Origin: Melaminivora jejuensis
Lineage (GTDB): Bacteria > Pseudomonadota > Gammaproteobacteria > Burkholderiales > Burkholderiaceae_C
NCBI RefSeq assembly: GCF_017811175.1
Contig: NZ_JACWIJ010000002.1
Location: forward strand, 1,860,001 to 1,924,000
Reading direction: 5' to 3'
DNA: 64,000 nt
Part shown: positions 19,948 through 30,452 of the stretch, one piece after another
How positions within the stretch are numbered: position 1 is the first letter of the stretch
Layout of the letters: the number at the start of each line of letters is the position of its first letter
The notes under the pieces: generated by a model
Seen by the model: only the letters and a program-made list of their open reading frames with translations
What the model was told of the DNA's origin: nothing
The model's database searches: none
Position numbers and translations under genes: made by a program

Positions 19948-20637
19948 ATGAGCCTGCCCGTGCTGGCGCCCGACGACTGGGCCGCCATCGGCCTGACGCT
20001 GCGGCTGGCCAGCATCACCACGCTGGCGCTCTTGCTGCTGGGTACGCCCCTGGCCTGGTGGCTGGCGCATACGCCCTCGCGCTGGCGCGGGCCGGTGGGC
20101 GCGGTGGTGGCGCTGCCGCTGGTGCTGCCGCCCACCGTCATCGGCTTTTACCTGCTGCTGCTGCTGGGGCCACGCGGCTGGGGCGGGCAGTTGACCGAGG
20201 CGCTGGGCCTGGGCCGGCTGCCCTTCACCTTTGGCGGACTGGTGGTCGGCTCCATCGTCTATTCCCTGCCCTTTGCCGTGCAGCCGCTGCAGCGTGCCTT
20301 CGAGGCTGTCGGTCGCCGTCCGCTGGAGGTCGCGGCCTGCCTGGGCGCGGCGCCGCTGGATCGCTTCGTCAGCGTGGCGCTGCCGCTGGCGCTGCCGGGC
20401 TTCGTCACCGCCGCCGTGCTCAGTTTTGCCCATACGGTGGGCGAGTTCGGCGTGATCCTGATGCTGGGCGGCAACATCCCGGGCGCAACGCGCGTGGTTT
20501 CGGTGCAGATCTACGACCACGTGGAGGCCATGGAATACGCCCGCGCGCACTGGCTGGCCGGCGGCATGGTGCTGTTTTCCTTCGCCGTGCTGGTGCTGCT
20601 GCAGTGGCTGCAGCCCCGGGGAGCGCACACGCCATGA
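19948..20637 (+). CDS. modB: Molybdate ABC transporter permease ModB
   Basis: A 229-residue permease with five to six membrane segments. VVALPLVLPPTVIGFYLLLL is the classical ModB block, and the EAA loop is EVAACLGAAPLDRFVSVALPLALPG (approx. residues 128-152). HTVGEFGVILMLGGNIPGAT near the C-terminus is typical of the molybdate branch. It overlaps modC by four bases (ATGA). Confidence 0.95.
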   Translation: MSLPVLAPDDWAAIGLTLRLASITTLALLLLGTPLAWWLAHTPSRWRGPVGAVVALPLVLPPTVIGFYLLLLLGPRGWGGQLTEALGLGRLPFTFGGLVVGSIVYSLPFAVQPLQRAFEAVGRRPLEVAACLGAAPLDRFVSVALPLALPGFVTAAVLSFAHTVGEFGVILMLGGNIPGATRVVSVQIYDHVEAMEYARAHWLAGGMVLFSFAVLVLLQWLQPRGAHTP

Positions 20638-21740
20638 GCACCTCTGACACCGATGGCCACGCCGGCGCCATCCAGGCGCGCCTGCGCCTGCAGCGCCCGG
20701 GCTTCACGCTGGATGTCGATCTGCAACTGCCGGGCAGCGGCGTGACGGCGCTGTTCGGCCCCTCTGGCTGCGGCAAGACCAGCGTGCTGCGCGCCATCGC
20801 CGGGCTGGAGCGCGCCGCTGGCCGGGTGCAGGTCGGCGCCGCACTGTGGCAGGACGACGCCACGCGCCAATGGCTGCCCACGCACCGCCGCCAGCTCGGC
20901 TATGTCTTTCAGGAAGCCAGCCTGTTCGCCCATCTCAACGTCCAGCGCAACATCGACTATGGCCGCCGGCGCCTGCCGGCGCAGCGCCGGGGCAGCGTGC
21001 CGCTGGAGCACATCATCGGGCTGCTCGGCCTGGAGCCGCTGATGGGGCGGATGCCGCAGGCCCTGTCCGGCGGCGAGCGCCAGCGCGTGGCGATTGCCCG
21101 GGCGCTGGCCGCCAGCCCGCGCGTGCTGCTGATGGACGAGCCGCTGGCCGCGCTGGACGGCGCGCGCAAGGCCGAAGTCCTGCCCTATCTGGAGCGGCTG
21201 CAGCGCACGCTTGACATTCCCGTGCTCTACGTCAGCCACGCACCCGAGGAAGTGGCGCGCCTGGCCACGCATCTGGTGCTGCTGCAGGACGGGCGGGTAC
21301 TCGGCCAGGGCACGCCCGCCGAGCTGATGGCCCGGCTCGACCTGCCGCTGGCGCACGGCGACGCCGCCGGCGCGCTGGTACAAGGCCGGGCGCTGGCGTG
21401 GGACGCGCGCGACCATCTGCTGAGCGTGGCCTTCGACGGCGGCGTGCTGCACCTGGCCGGCCATCACAGCCGCCCGGCAGGCGAGCCGCTGCGCCTGCGC
21501 GTGTTGGCGCGCGACGTCAGCCTGGCACGCAGCGCACCGCAGGGCAGCACCATCCTGAATGCGCTGCCGGCGCGCATCGTGTACATCGCCCCCGACGCCC
21601 CTGGGCAGGTGCTGGTGGCCCTGCAGCTTGGCGGCACGCGGCTGCTGGCGCGCATCTCGCAACGCTCGCAGCGCGAACTGGCGCTGGCGCCGGGCGACGC
21701 CGTCTTTGCCCAGGTCAAGAGCGTGGCCCTGGTGGATTGA
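20634..21740 (+). CDS. modC: Molybdate ABC transporter ATP-binding protein ModC
   Basis: A 368-residue ATPase. Walker A GPSGCGKTS, Q-loop VFQEASLF, signature [15 protein letters not shown] and Walker B LLMDEPLAALD form the ABC domain (about residues 15-240); the C-terminal part from about residue 300 is a Mop/TOBE regulatory domain with LRLRVLARDVSLA and ILNALPARIVYI. The length fits ModC. It is the last gene of modABC; the ISAs1 element begins 36 bases after its stop. Confidence 0.95.
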   Translation: MSTSDTDGHAGAIQARLRLQRPGFTLDVDLQLPGSGVTALFGPSGCGKTSVLRAIAGLERAAGRVQVGAALWQDDATRQWLPTHRRQLGYVFQEASLFAHLNVQRNIDYGRRRLPAQRRGSVPLEHIIGLLGLEPLMGRMPQALSGGERQRVAIARALAASPRVLLMDEPLAALDGARKAEVLPYLERLQRTLDIPVLYVSHAPEEVARLATHLVLLQDGRVLGQGTPAELMARLDLPLAHGDAAGALVQGRALAWDARDHLLSVAFDGGVLHLAGHHSRPAGEPLRLRVLARDVSLARSAPQGSTILNALPARIVYIAPDAPGQVLVALQLGGTRLLARISQRSQRELALAPGDAVFAQVKSVALVD

Positions 21741-21775
21741 GCGCGGCGCAGCCGGCGCGGCTGTACGCAAAAACC

Positions 21776-22982
21776 CAGGGCGATCGCATCTAAATTTTGA
21801 GCCAATCTTGATGCAAAGTGCAGGCTCCTAAAGCCAACCGGATGCGACCTTGAGCCTGCTGCAACTGCTCCAACAAATTCCCGATCCCCGTGTGCAGCGC
21901 ACCCGCCGCCATGAGCTCATCGACTTGCTGGCTATCGCCCTGTGCGCTACTGTCGCCGGAGCAGACAACTGGATCGAGACGGTGGAGTTTGCCCAGGCCC
22001 ACCAGGCCTGGCTGCAACGCTTTTTGCGCCTGCCTTGCGGCATTGCCTCACACGACACCTTCGCGCGGGTCTTTCGCCGCCTAGATCCGCAGGCACTCGA
22101 ACAGGTCTTGCAGCAATGGCTCCAGGGTATGTCTGCGAGCGCCTCGGGCCATGCGGCCATCGATGGCAAGAGCGTGCGCAGCGCCCACCGCAAGGGCAAG
22201 GGTGCGCACCACAGTTTGCATTTGGTCAGCGCCTGGGCATCTGAGCAGCGCTTGCTGCTGGGCCAGCGCAAGGTCGATGGCAAGAGCAACGAGATCACGG
22301 CCATTCCTGAGTTGCTCAAGTTGTTGGACATTGGTGGGTGCACCATCACCATCGATGCCATGGGCTGCCAAAAAGCCATTGCCAAGCAAATCGCCGACCA
22401 AGGTGCCCACTACGTGCTCAGCCTCAAGGGCAATCAGCGGCACATGTTCAACGTGTGCAAGAAACACTTTGAAAGCGCTGAAGCTGACAGGGGCCAGCAA
22501 ACGTTCAGTGACTCAGACAAAGGCCACGGGCGCATCGAGACGCGCAAGTACCAGGTGTCGGCACTGCCGCCGGCGCTGCAGCGTGCGGCCCAGCACTGGC
22601 CCCAGCTGCAAAGCGTGGTGCGCGTGGTGCGCACGCGCCAACTGCCAGGCCAAGAGCGAGTCAGCGAACAAACGAGCTACTACCTCAGTAGCCTGAGCGC
22701 ACACACCAGCGCCCAGCAAATGGCGCAATACATCCGGGGGCACTGGAGCGTGGAAAACCAGCTGCACTGGAGCCTGGATGTGGGCATGGGCGACGACAGC
22801 GGTCTGAGTCAGAAAGACCACGCTGCGCACAACCAAGCGCTGCTCAGGCGCATGGCCCAGCAGATGCTGCAAGCCGACACCAGCGTGAAGGCCGGACTCA
22901 AGGCCAAGCGCAAACGCGCGGGCTGGGACTTGACCTACTTGGAGCGGGTCATGGAGCTATGCATTTAGATGCGATCGCCCTG
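21776..22982 (+). mobile_element. ISAs1-family insertion sequence, copy 1
   Basis: 1207 bp, ending at both sides in the inverted repeat CAGGGCGATCGCATCTAAAT (one end continues TTT, the other GCA). It is flanked by a perfect 10-bp target duplication CGCAAAAACC (21766-21775 and 22983-22992), within the size range usual for this family. It is complete, carries one transposase gene, and is nearly identical to copy 2 at 46973-48179, which lies in the opposite orientation. The right flank is a copy of the dispersed repeat. Confidence 0.95.
21850..22968 (+). CDS. ISAs1-family transposase
   Basis: A 372-residue DDE transposase of the ISAs1/H-repeat type. The N-terminal DDE_Tnp_1-associated part includes DPRVQRTRRHELIDLLAIALC and CGIASHDTFARVFRRLDP; the catalytic residues are in AIDGKSVR (D), TIDAMGCQK (D) and GHWSVENQLHWSLDVGMGDD (E). 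The start is a TTG at 21850 because no in-frame ATG precedes the homology. The frame is intact, so this copy should be active. It differs from copy 2 at only a few residues (Gln/His, Gln/Lys and Ala/Val in the segment before the first catalytic D, Ser/Gly after QER, Met/Ile near the end). Confidence 0.95.
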   Translation: MSLLQLLQQIPDPRVQRTRRHELIDLLAIALCATVAGADNWIETVEFAQAHQAWLQRFLRLPCGIASHDTFARVFRRLDPQALEQVLQQWLQGMSASASGHAAIDGKSVRSAHRKGKGAHHSLHLVSAWASEQRLLLGQRKVDGKSNEITAIPELLKLLDIGGCTITIDAMGCQKAIAKQIADQGAHYVLSLKGNQRHMFNVCKKHFESAEADRGQQTFSDSDKGHGRIETRKYQVSALPPALQRAAQHWPQLQSVVRVVRTRQLPGQERVSEQTSYYLSSLSAHTSAQQMAQYIRGHWSVENQLHWSLDVGMGDDSGLSQKDHAAHNQALLRRMAQQMLQADTSVKAGLKAKRKRAGWDLTYLERVMELCI

Positions 22983-22992
22983 CGCAAAAACC

Positions 22993-23040
22993 CTCATTGC
23001 TACTCAAAAGATAGCTATCTGCGTTTGCCAGGCATGGGCT
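22993..23040 (-). repeat. Dispersed repeat, copy c, at the right edge of ISAs1 copy 1
   Basis: Read on the minus strand: CTGGCAAACGCAGATAGCTA followed by a TTTTGAGTAGC tail, a diverged form of the repeat. The remaining bases to dctQ at 23206 hold no other recognised feature. Confidence 0.55.
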
Positions 23041-23205
23041 GCAGCGCGAAATCACCCAGAAAACGCCCGCTGCGCCAGTCTTTAGAATGGCGCCCGCGTA
23101 AAACTTTGTTGGGCGCACGCAGCCACCCCTTGCCTGCCGCCCGTGCGTGTTGACCGCCGCCACCCGCCTACCCCCGCTGCCTACCCGCCGCTTTCCGGAG
23201 ACACC

Positions 23206-23832
23206 ATGCAGGCTCTACTTGCCCTGTCCAGGGCCATCGACAGGCTGAACGCCTTCGTCGGCAAATATTGCATCTGGCTGATTTTTGCCGCCACCGTCAT
23301 CAGCGCCGCCAATGCGGTGATCCGCAAACTCTTCAACTACAGCTCCAACGCCTTCCTGGAAGTGCAGTGGTACCTGTATGCCTGGTCGTTCCTGATCGCC
23401 GCCGGCTACACGCTGCTGCAGCGCGAGCACGTGCGCATCGACGTGCTCAACAGCCGCCTGTCCAAGCGCACCCAGGTCTGGATCGACATCTTCGGCTTCA
23501 TCTTCTTCCTCACGCCGGTATGCATCCTGGTGCTGTGGCTGGGCGTGCCCATGCTGATCAGCAAGTTCCAGTCGGGCGAGGTCTCGGGCAACCCCGGCGG
23601 GCTGATCCGCTGGCCGGTGTGGGTGGCGCTGCCCGTGGGCTTTGCGCTGCTGATGCTGCAGGGCTGGTCGGAGCTGATCAAGCGCATCGCCTTCCTCAAG
23701 GGCCAGGGGCCTGATCCCATGGGCCGACTGTCCGACAAGAGCGACGAGCAGGCGCTGATCGAGGCCTTGCGCCAGCAGGCCGAGCAGGAACGCCAGGCCG
23801 CTGCCGGCGCCCCCACTCCTGCCGCCCGCTGA
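23206..23832 (+). CDS. dctQ: TRAP transporter small permease DctQ
   Basis: A 208-residue membrane protein with four hydrophobic segments, the DctQ architecture. FLEVQWYLYAWSFLIAAGYTLL followed by REHVRIDVL is the family signature. It forms the permease with the large subunit that starts 26 bases downstream. The ATG at 23206 follows CCGGAG; a longer upstream reading is unlikely. An acidic and Gln-rich tail extends into the cytoplasm. The substrate class is discussed under the binding protein at 25842. Confidence 0.9.
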   Translation: MQALLALSRAIDRLNAFVGKYCIWLIFAATVISAANAVIRKLFNYSSNAFLEVQWYLYAWSFLIAAGYTLLQREHVRIDVLNSRLSKRTQVWIDIFGFIFFLTPVCILVLWLGVPMLISKFQSGEVSGNPGGLIRWPVWVALPVGFALLMLQGWSELIKRIAFLKGQGPDPMGRLSDKSDEQALIEALRQQAEQERQAAAGAPTPAAR

Positions 23833-23858
23833 GCGCCGACCGGAGCACCTGAAGCATC

Positions 23859-25679
23859 ATGGAATTTCTCACCTCCAACTTCGCCCCGATCATGTTCGCG
23901 GGCCTGGCCCTGTTTCTGATCCTGGGCTTTCCCGTGGCCTTCAGCCTGGGCGCCTGCGGCCTGTTCTTCGGCCTGCTGGGCATAGAGCTGGGCGTTTTCC
24001 CCGCCTCCATCCTGGCCTGGCTGCCTGAACGCCTGATCGGCATCATGGCCAACGACACGCTGCTGGCCGTGCCCTTTTTCACGCTGATGGGCCTGATCCT
24101 GGAGAGAAGCGGCATGGCCGAGGACTTGCTCGACTCGGTCGGCCAGGTCTTCGGGCCGCTGCGCGGCGGCCTGGCGCTGGCCGTGATCTTCGTCGGCGCG
24201 CTGCTGGCCGCCACCACCGGTGTGGTCGCCGCCTCGGTCATCTCGATGGGCCTGATCTCCATGCCCATCATGCTGCGCTACGGCTACAGCCGGCCGCTGA
24301 CCAGCGGCGTGATCGCCGCCTCGGGCACGCTGTCGCAGATCATCCCGCCGTCGCTGGTGCTGATCATCATGGCCGACCAGCTGGGCAAGAGCGTGGGCGA
24401 CATGTACAAGGGCGCCTTCACCCCGGCCCTCATCCTGGTGGGCCTGTACGTGCTGTGGGTGGTCTTCCTGGCCATCTTCAAGCCCCAGGCCGTGCCGGCG
24501 CTGCCGCCCGAGGCGCGCACGCTGCGCGAGAAAGACGGCAGCGCCGGCTACCCCTCGCTAGCGGCGGTGCTGCTGATCTCGGCGCTGGTGGCCTGGGTGC
24601 TGGAGTCGCACATGGCCGACATCCACACCTGGTGGGAGGGCCGCCTGGTGGAGTTCGTGCCGACCGATGAAAAAGTGGTGGTCGCCGCCTGCGGCGGCGC
24701 CTTCGTGGCCTGGCTGATCGCCGTGGCCAACCGCGTGCTGCGCCTGGGCCTGCTGTCGCAACTGGCCGAGCGCGTGACCTTCGTGCTGATCCCGCCGCTG
24801 CTGCTGATCTTCCTGGTGCTGGGCACTATCTTCCTGGGCGTGGCCTCGCCCACCGAGGGCGGCGCCATGGGCGCGGTGGGCGCGCTAATCATGGCCCTGG
24901 CCCGGGGCCGGCTGAACTTCAGGCTGCTCACCCAGGCACTGGCCTCGACCACGCGGCTGGCCTCGTTCGTGATGTTCATCCTGATCGGCGCGACCATGTT
25001 CAGCATGGTCTTCCAGGCCGCTGACGGCCCGCGCTGGGTCGAGCACCTGCTGGCCGACCTGCCCGGCGGCCAGGTGGGCTTTCTGATCGTCGTGAACCTG
25101 ATGATCTTCTTCCTGGCCTTCTTCCTGGATTACTTCGAGTTGTCCTTCATCGTCGTGCCGCTGCTGGCGCCGGTGGCGGAAAAGCTGGGCGTCGATCTGA
25201 TCTGGTTTGGCGTGCTGCTGGCGGTGAACATGCAGACCTCCTTCCTGCACCCGCCGTTCGGCTTCGCGCTGTTCTTCCTGCGCTCGGTGGCGCCCGAGAA
25301 GCCCTATGTCGATCACGTGACCGGCAAGCTCATGGAGCCGGTGACCACCATGCAGATCTATCGTGGCGCGATTCCCTTCCTGATCCTGCAGCTGACCATG
25401 GTCGGCATCCTGATCGCCTTCCCCAGCTTGGTCACGGGCAGCCTGGACAAGAAGGTCGAGGTCAACATGGACGCCGTGGGCGCGCAGATGCTCGACAGCC
25501 TGAACCAGGACGATGGCGGCTACGGCGCGGACGAGGAGGCTGCACCCGAGTCCGACGCCCCGGCCATGCCCGAGCCGGCGCCCGCCGAGGAGGGTGCAGC
25601 CGCCGAGGACGACCCGTTCAAGGCCATTCAAGAGGCCGTGGACGGCGCATCGGCGCCGCAGGAGCCGGCCAGCCAGTGA
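23859..25679 (+). CDS. dctM: TRAP transporter large permease DctM, with acidic C-terminal tail
   Basis: A 606-residue membrane protein of the DctM family, longer than the usual 425-430 residues. Core blocks are FFTLMGLILERSGMAEDLLDSVG, TTGVVAASVISMGLISMPIML, SGTLSQIIPPSLVLIIMADQLG and ASPTEGGAMGAVGALIMA. The extra length comes from an insertion around residues 205-300 (with additional membrane segments) and from a 75-residue C-terminal tail rich in Asp, Glu, Ala and Pro. This long form is typical of TRAP systems annotated for mannitol/chloroaromatic or keto-acid uptake. Convergent with dctP. Confidence 0.9.
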   Translation: MEFLTSNFAPIMFAGLALFLILGFPVAFSLGACGLFFGLLGIELGVFPASILAWLPERLIGIMANDTLLAVPFFTLMGLILERSGMAEDLLDSVGQVFGPLRGGLALAVIFVGALLAATTGVVAASVISMGLISMPIMLRYGYSRPLTSGVIAASGTLSQIIPPSLVLIIMADQLGKSVGDMYKGAFTPALILVGLYVLWVVFLAIFKPQAVPALPPEARTLREKDGSAGYPSLAAVLLISALVAWVLESHMADIHTWWEGRLVEFVPTDEKVVVAACGGAFVAWLIAVANRVLRLGLLSQLAERVTFVLIPPLLLIFLVLGTIFLGVASPTEGGAMGAVGALIMALARGRLNFRLLTQALASTTRLASFVMFILIGATMFSMVFQAADGPRWVEHLLADLPGGQVGFLIVVNLMIFFLAFFLDYFELSFIVVPLLAPVAEKLGVDLIWFGVLLAVNMQTSFLHPPFGFALFFLRSVAPEKPYVDHVTGKLMEPVTTMQIYRGAIPFLILQLTMVGILIAFPSLVTGSLDKKVEVNMDAVGAQMLDSLNQDDGGYGADEEAAPESDAPAMPEPAPAEEGAAAEDDPFKAIQEAVDGASAPQEPASQ

Positions 25680-25705
25680 GGGGGCAGCAGCGCCCGCCCC
25701 TCATT

Positions 25706-25768
25706 TGAGGCAAAAACCAGCGCAAACCCAATACAGGCAAGCGCTGGCAGCTATATAAACGATAGCAC
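25706..25768 (+). repeat. Dispersed repeat, copy d
   Basis: GCAAACCCAATACAGGCAAG then CGCTGGCAGCTATATAAACG closely follows the pattern of copy a. It lies between dctM and the convergent terminator. Confidence 0.8.
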
Positions 25769-25773
25769 TTCCG

Positions 25774-25806
25774 ACAAAAAAACCGCAGCCGAAGCTGCGG
25801 TTTTTT
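25774..25806. terminator. Bidirectional terminator between dctM and dctP
   Basis: CCGCAGC (25783-25789) pairs with GCTGCGG (25794-25800) around a 4-base loop, with seven A residues before and six T residues after, so it can stop transcription arriving from both convergent genes. Confidence 0.92.
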
Positions 25807-25841
25807 ATTGCCGGCGCGCAAGGCGCCAAGGCATCAGCGCA

Positions 25842-26924
<1,083 letters not shown>

Positions 26925-27076
26925 GAACCTATCTCCTGTTGGGATGGAAAAAAGGCTGCGGGCGGGATCACGGCCAAGGCCACCGCACGCAGCACAGCGG
27001 GAAATTGTAAAAACTGTAGCACCGCCCATCGCTACGGGTTTCCCCTTGGAAAACCGCCAGCAGTGCCAGCAGTGCC

Positions 27077-28972
27077 TCAGGCCGCCGCCCGGCCCGGCTG
27101 CGGCTGCGCCAGCAGATCGGCAAAGCGCTCGCCGATGGAGCGCGCGATGCCCGGCGCATCCAGCCCCTGCAGCGCCAGCAGCCGCGCCGGATCGCCATGC
27201 TCGATGAACACGTCGGGCAAGCCCAGTTGCAGCACCGGCAGCGTCAGGCCGGCGGCGTTCAGCGCCTCGCACACGGCACTGCCGGCGCCGCCCAGAACAG
27301 CGCCCTCCTCCAGCGTCACCAGCGCCTCGTGGCTGCGCGCGATGCGCAGCAGCAGTTCGGTGTCCAGCGGCTTGGCCCAGCGCATGTTGACCACCGTGGC
27401 ATCGAGCTGCCCGGCCGCCTCCAGCGCCGGATACAGCAGCGTGCCGAAGGCCAGGATGGCGATGCGCCGGCCTTCGCGGCGCACCTCGCCCCGGCCATAG
27501 GGCAGGCCCTCCAGGCTGGCCAGCGGCGTGATGCCCACGCCAGCGCCGCGCGGATAGCGCACGGCCACGGGGTGATCCTGTTCGTAGGCCGTGGTCAGGA
27601 GCTGGCGGCATTCGCGCTCGTCCGCCGGGCAGGCCAGGGCCATGTTGGGGATGCAGCGGATGAAGGCGATGTCATACGCCCCGGCGTGCGTGGCGCCGTC
27701 GGCGCCGACCAGGCCGGCGCGATCGAGCGCAAAGACCACCGGCAGGTTTTGCAGCGCCACGTCGTGGATCAGCTGGTCGTAGGCCCGCTGCAGGAAAGTG
27801 GAATAGATCGCCACCACGGGCTTGACGCCCTCGCAGGCCATGCCGGCGGCAAAAGTGACGGCGTGCTGCTCGGCAATGCCCACGTCGTGGTAGCGCGTGG
27901 GGAAGCGTTTTTCGAACTCCACCATGCCCGAGCCTTCGCGCATGGCCGGCGTGATGCCGACCAGGCGCTCATCGTGCGCCGCCATGTCGCACAGCCACTG
28001 GCCAAAGACCTGGGTGAAGGTCGGCTTCGGGGGCGTGGCCGGCTTGACCAGGCCGATCTTGGGGTCGAACTTGCCCGGGCCGTGGTAGGCCACCGGATCG
28101 GCCTCGGCCAGCTTGTAGCCCTGGCCTTTCTTGGTCACCACGTGCAAGAACTGCGGGCCTTGCAATTCGCGGATGTTCTCCAGTGTGGGGATGAGCGAGT
28201 CCAGGTCGTGCCCGTCGATGGGGCCGATGTAGTTGAAGCCGAACTGCTCGAACATGGTGGCCGGCACCACCATGCCCTTGGCCTGCTGCTCCAGGCGCTT
28301 GGCCAGCTCCAGCAGCGGCGGCACGTTCTTGAGCACGTTCTTGCCCACGTCGCGCGCGCGGCTGTAGATATTGCCGCTCATGAGCTGCGCCAGATAGCGG
28401 TTCAGCGCGCCCACCGGCGGACTGATGCTCATGTCGTTGTCATTGAGCACGACCAGCAGGTTGGCGTCGGCCACGCCGGCGTTGTTCAGCGCCTCGAAGG
28501 CCATGCCGGCGGTCATGGCGCCGTCGCCGATGATGGCCACGCAGTGGCGCTGCTGGCCCTGCTGGCGCGCGGCCAGCGCCATCCCGAGGGCGGCGGAGAT
28601 GCTGGTCGAGGAGTGCGCCGTGCCAAAGGTGTCGTATTCGCTCTCGCTGCGCTGCGGAAAGCCCGACAGGCCGCCGAGCTGGCGCAGGCTGCCCATGCGG
28701 CCCCGCCGGCCTGTCAGGATCTTGTGCGGGTAGGTCTGGTGGCCCACGTCCCAGACCAGGCGGTCTTCGGGCGTGCTGAACACGGCGTGCAGGGCGATGG
28801 TGAGTTCGACCGTGCCCAGGTTGGACGACAGGTGGCCGCCGGTTCTGGACACGCTCTCCAGCACGAAGGCGCGCAGCTCGCCGGCCAGGGCTTTGAGCTC
28901 GGCACGGGGCAGGCGGCGCAGGTCGGCCGGGTCATGGATGCGTTCGAGCAGCGGGTAGGTCGTGGCGGACAT
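27077..28972 (-). CDS. dxs: 1-deoxy-D-xylulose-5-phosphate synthase
   Basis: A 631-residue thiamine-diphosphate enzyme that condenses pyruvate with glyceraldehyde-3-phosphate, the first step of the MEP isoprenoid pathway. Visible motifs: [16 protein letters not shown] with the catalytic histidine region, the ThDP/Mg motif [18 protein letters not shown], the acceptor [12 protein letters not shown], and [17 protein letters not shown] in the pyrimidine domain. The length is normal. It lies downstream of xseB and ispA on the same strand, the usual proteobacterial order, with a repeat copy between ispA and dxs. Confidence 0.97.
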   Translation of the reverse strand: MSATTYPLLERIHDPADLRRLPRAELKALAGELRAFVLESVSRTGGHLSSNLGTVELTIALHAVFSTPEDRLVWDVGHQTYPHKILTGRRGRMGSLRQLGGLSGFPQRSESEYDTFGTAHSSTSISAALGMALAARQQGQQRHCVAIIGDGAMTAGMAFEALNNAGVADANLLVVLNDNDMSISPPVGALNRYLAQLMSGNIYSRARDVGKNVLKNVPPLLELAKRLEQQAKGMVVPATMFEQFGFNYIGPIDGHDLDSLIPTLENIRELQGPQFLHVVTKKGQGYKLAEADPVAYHGPGKFDPKIGLVKPATPPKPTFTQVFGQWLCDMAAHDERLVGITPAMREGSGMVEFEKRFPTRYHDVGIAEQHAVTFAAGMACEGVKPVVAIYSTFLQRAYDQLIHDVALQNLPVVFALDRAGLVGADGATHAGAYDIAFIRCIPNMALACPADERECRQLLTTAYEQDHPVAVRYPRGAGVGITPLASLEGLPYGRGEVRREGRRIAILAFGTLLYPALEAAGQLDATVVNMRWAKPLDTELLLRIARSHEALVTLEEGAVLGGAGSAVCEALNAAGLTLPVLQLGLPDVFIEHGDPARLLALQGLDAPGIARSIGERFADLLAQPQPGRAAA

Positions 28973-28974
28973 AA

Positions 28975-29037
28975 GCTATCTTTTCCGTAGCTGGCGACGC
29001 TTGTCCAGCAAGCGCCAGAGGGGTATTTGACCCCAGA
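28975..29037 (-). repeat. Dispersed repeat, copy e, between ispA and dxs
   Basis: Read on the minus strand: CTGGACAAGCGTCGCCAGCT with a preceding ATACCCCTC arm, a diverged form. It occupies the ispA-dxs gap and would be transcribed as part of the dxs leader. Confidence 0.7.
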
Positions 29038-29040
29038 GTA

Positions 29041-29958
29041 TCAATGGGTGCGCCGCACCACCATGTCGGCCAGGGCCGCCAGTGCGTGCGTATCGGCCAG
29101 GCCGCTGGCGACCAGCCGGGCCTGGGCCTGGGCCAGCAGGTCGTCGGCGTGGGCGCGCGCGCCCTGCAGGCCCATGAGCGAGACATAGGTCGGCTTGTCC
29201 TGCGCGGCATCCTTGCCGGCAGTCTTGCCCAGGGTGGCCGAGTCCTGCGTCACGTCCAGTACATCATCGACCACCTGGAAGGCCAGGCCGATGGCAGCGC
29301 CGTACTCGCTCAGCGCCTGGCAGGCGGCGGGCGATGCCTGCCCACAGGCTGCACCCATGAGCACGCTGGCCTGCAGGAGCGCGCCGGTCTTGAGGGCGTG
29401 CATGTGGCGCAGCTCGCCCTCGGCCAACTGGCAGCCCACGTGGGCCAGGTCGATGGCCTGCCCGCCGGCCATGCCCTGGCTGCCGGCGGCGCGCGCCAGC
29501 AGGCGGCACAGCCGCGCCTGCATGGCCTCGTCCACGCCGTCCTCGGGCGTCAGCAGCTCGAAGGCCAGCGCCTGCAGCGCATCGCCGGCCAGCAGCGCCT
29601 GGGCCTGGCCGAACTGCACGTGGACGGTGGGCTTGCCCCGGCGCAGCACGTCGTTGTCCATGCACGGCATGTCGTCGTGTACCAGCGAGTAGGCATGGAT
29701 CAGTTCGACGGCGCAGGCAGCGCGCAGCGCTGCTGCCGGCTGCCCCTCCACGGCCTCGCAGGCGGCCAGCACCAGCAGCGGGCGCAGCCGCTTGCCGCCG
29801 CCCTGCACGGCATAGCGCATGGCCAGCCCCAGGCCGGCCGGGCCGTCGTCAGCCAGGGCCGCGTCCAGCGCTGCCTCGACGCGCGCCAGCTGCGCCTGCA
29901 TCCAGGTCGCCAGGGCAAAGGGGACGGTGCTGGCGCGGCTGTCGGAGACGGCGCTCAT
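29041..29958 (-). CDS. ispA: Farnesyl/geranyl diphosphate synthase IspA
   Basis: A 305-residue trans-prenyltransferase that elongates DMAPP/GPP with [11 protein letters not shown] is at residues 53-60, the first aspartate-rich motif DDMPCMDND at 95-103, and the second motif as [13 protein letters not shown]. It is made in tandem with xseB (four-base overlap) and dxs, and supplies quinone and cell-wall lipid carriers. The ATG at 29958 is fixed by the overlap. Confidence 0.95.
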   Translation of the reverse strand: MSAVSDSRASTVPFALATWMQAQLARVEAALDAALADDGPAGLGLAMRYAVQGGGKRLRPLLVLAACEAVEGQPAAALRAACAVELIHAYSLVHDDMPCMDNDVLRRGKPTVHVQFGQAQALLAGDALQALAFELLTPEDGVDEAMQARLCRLLARAAGSQGMAGGQAIDLAHVGCQLAEGELRHMHALKTGALLQASVLMGAACGQASPAACQALSEYGAAIGLAFQVVDDVLDVTQDSATLGKTAGKDAAQDKPTYVSLMGLQGARAHADDLLAQAQARLVASGLADTHALAALADMVVRRTH

Positions 29959-30197
29959 GCGTCGTTCCACGGCTGCAGCACGCCATCGTCGAGCAGCTGG
30001 ATCTGCTCCTGCACGGCGGCCAGGCGGGTGCGGCAGAACTCCAGCAGCGTGGCGCCGCGCTGGTAGCCGGCGAGCAGCTGGTCGAGCGGCAACTGGCCGG
30101 ATTCGATGCGGGCGACGAGCTGTTCGAGCTCCTGCAGCGCGGCTTCGTAGCTGGCGGGTTCGGGGGGGAGTTTGAGAGCGACAGGAGCCTTGGGCAT
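29955..30197 (-). CDS. xseB: Exodeoxyribonuclease VII small subunit
   Basis: An 80-residue protein with the XseB helical hairpin: [20 protein letters not shown], then [20 protein letters not shown]. It partners XseA (not in this window) to degrade single-stranded DNA. The linkage xseB-ispA-dxs is conserved among proteobacteria and supports the call. Start at 30197, next to the Rieske gene promoter region in divergent arrangement. Confidence 0.95.
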   Translation of the reverse strand: MPKAPVALKLPPEPASYEAALQELEQLVARIESGQLPLDQLLAGYQRGATLLEFCRTRLAAVQEQIQLLDDGVLQPWNDA

Positions 30198-30329
30198 GGC
30201 AAACGGATGGGCGGCGCCGGACGCGCAAGTGGAAAGCGGGGGATTTTAGGCCGCACGCCTGGCGCTGCACCCGGGGCGCTGCAGCAGGCCGGATACACGT
30301 GTGGCCCCTCCGGAAATAACCCCAACTTC

Positions 30330-30390
30330 TATAATCCCATTCCCTCATCAGACCGGCTCGCGGGTATCGCTCCAGGCCGGTTTCTTTTTT
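30330..30390 (+). promoter_or_regulatory. Promoter -10 box and T-tailed hairpin in the leader of the oxygenase gene
   Basis: TATAAT at 30330-30335 is a perfect -10 element. Within 25 bases begins GACCGGC, which can pair with GCCGGTTT (about 30376-30383), followed by TTCTTTTTT. A short transcript from this promoter would end at that T run, about 60 bases before the oxygenase ATG, so it could be an attenuator or a small RNA. No good -35 box is visible. The rest of the 255-base gap shows no other feature. Confidence 0.45.
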
Positions 30391-30452
30391 CCCGGGCGCC
30401 GCGCGCGCACCCTCCCACCCTCCCTGTGGGGAGTCTTTAGGTCAGGTCACCC

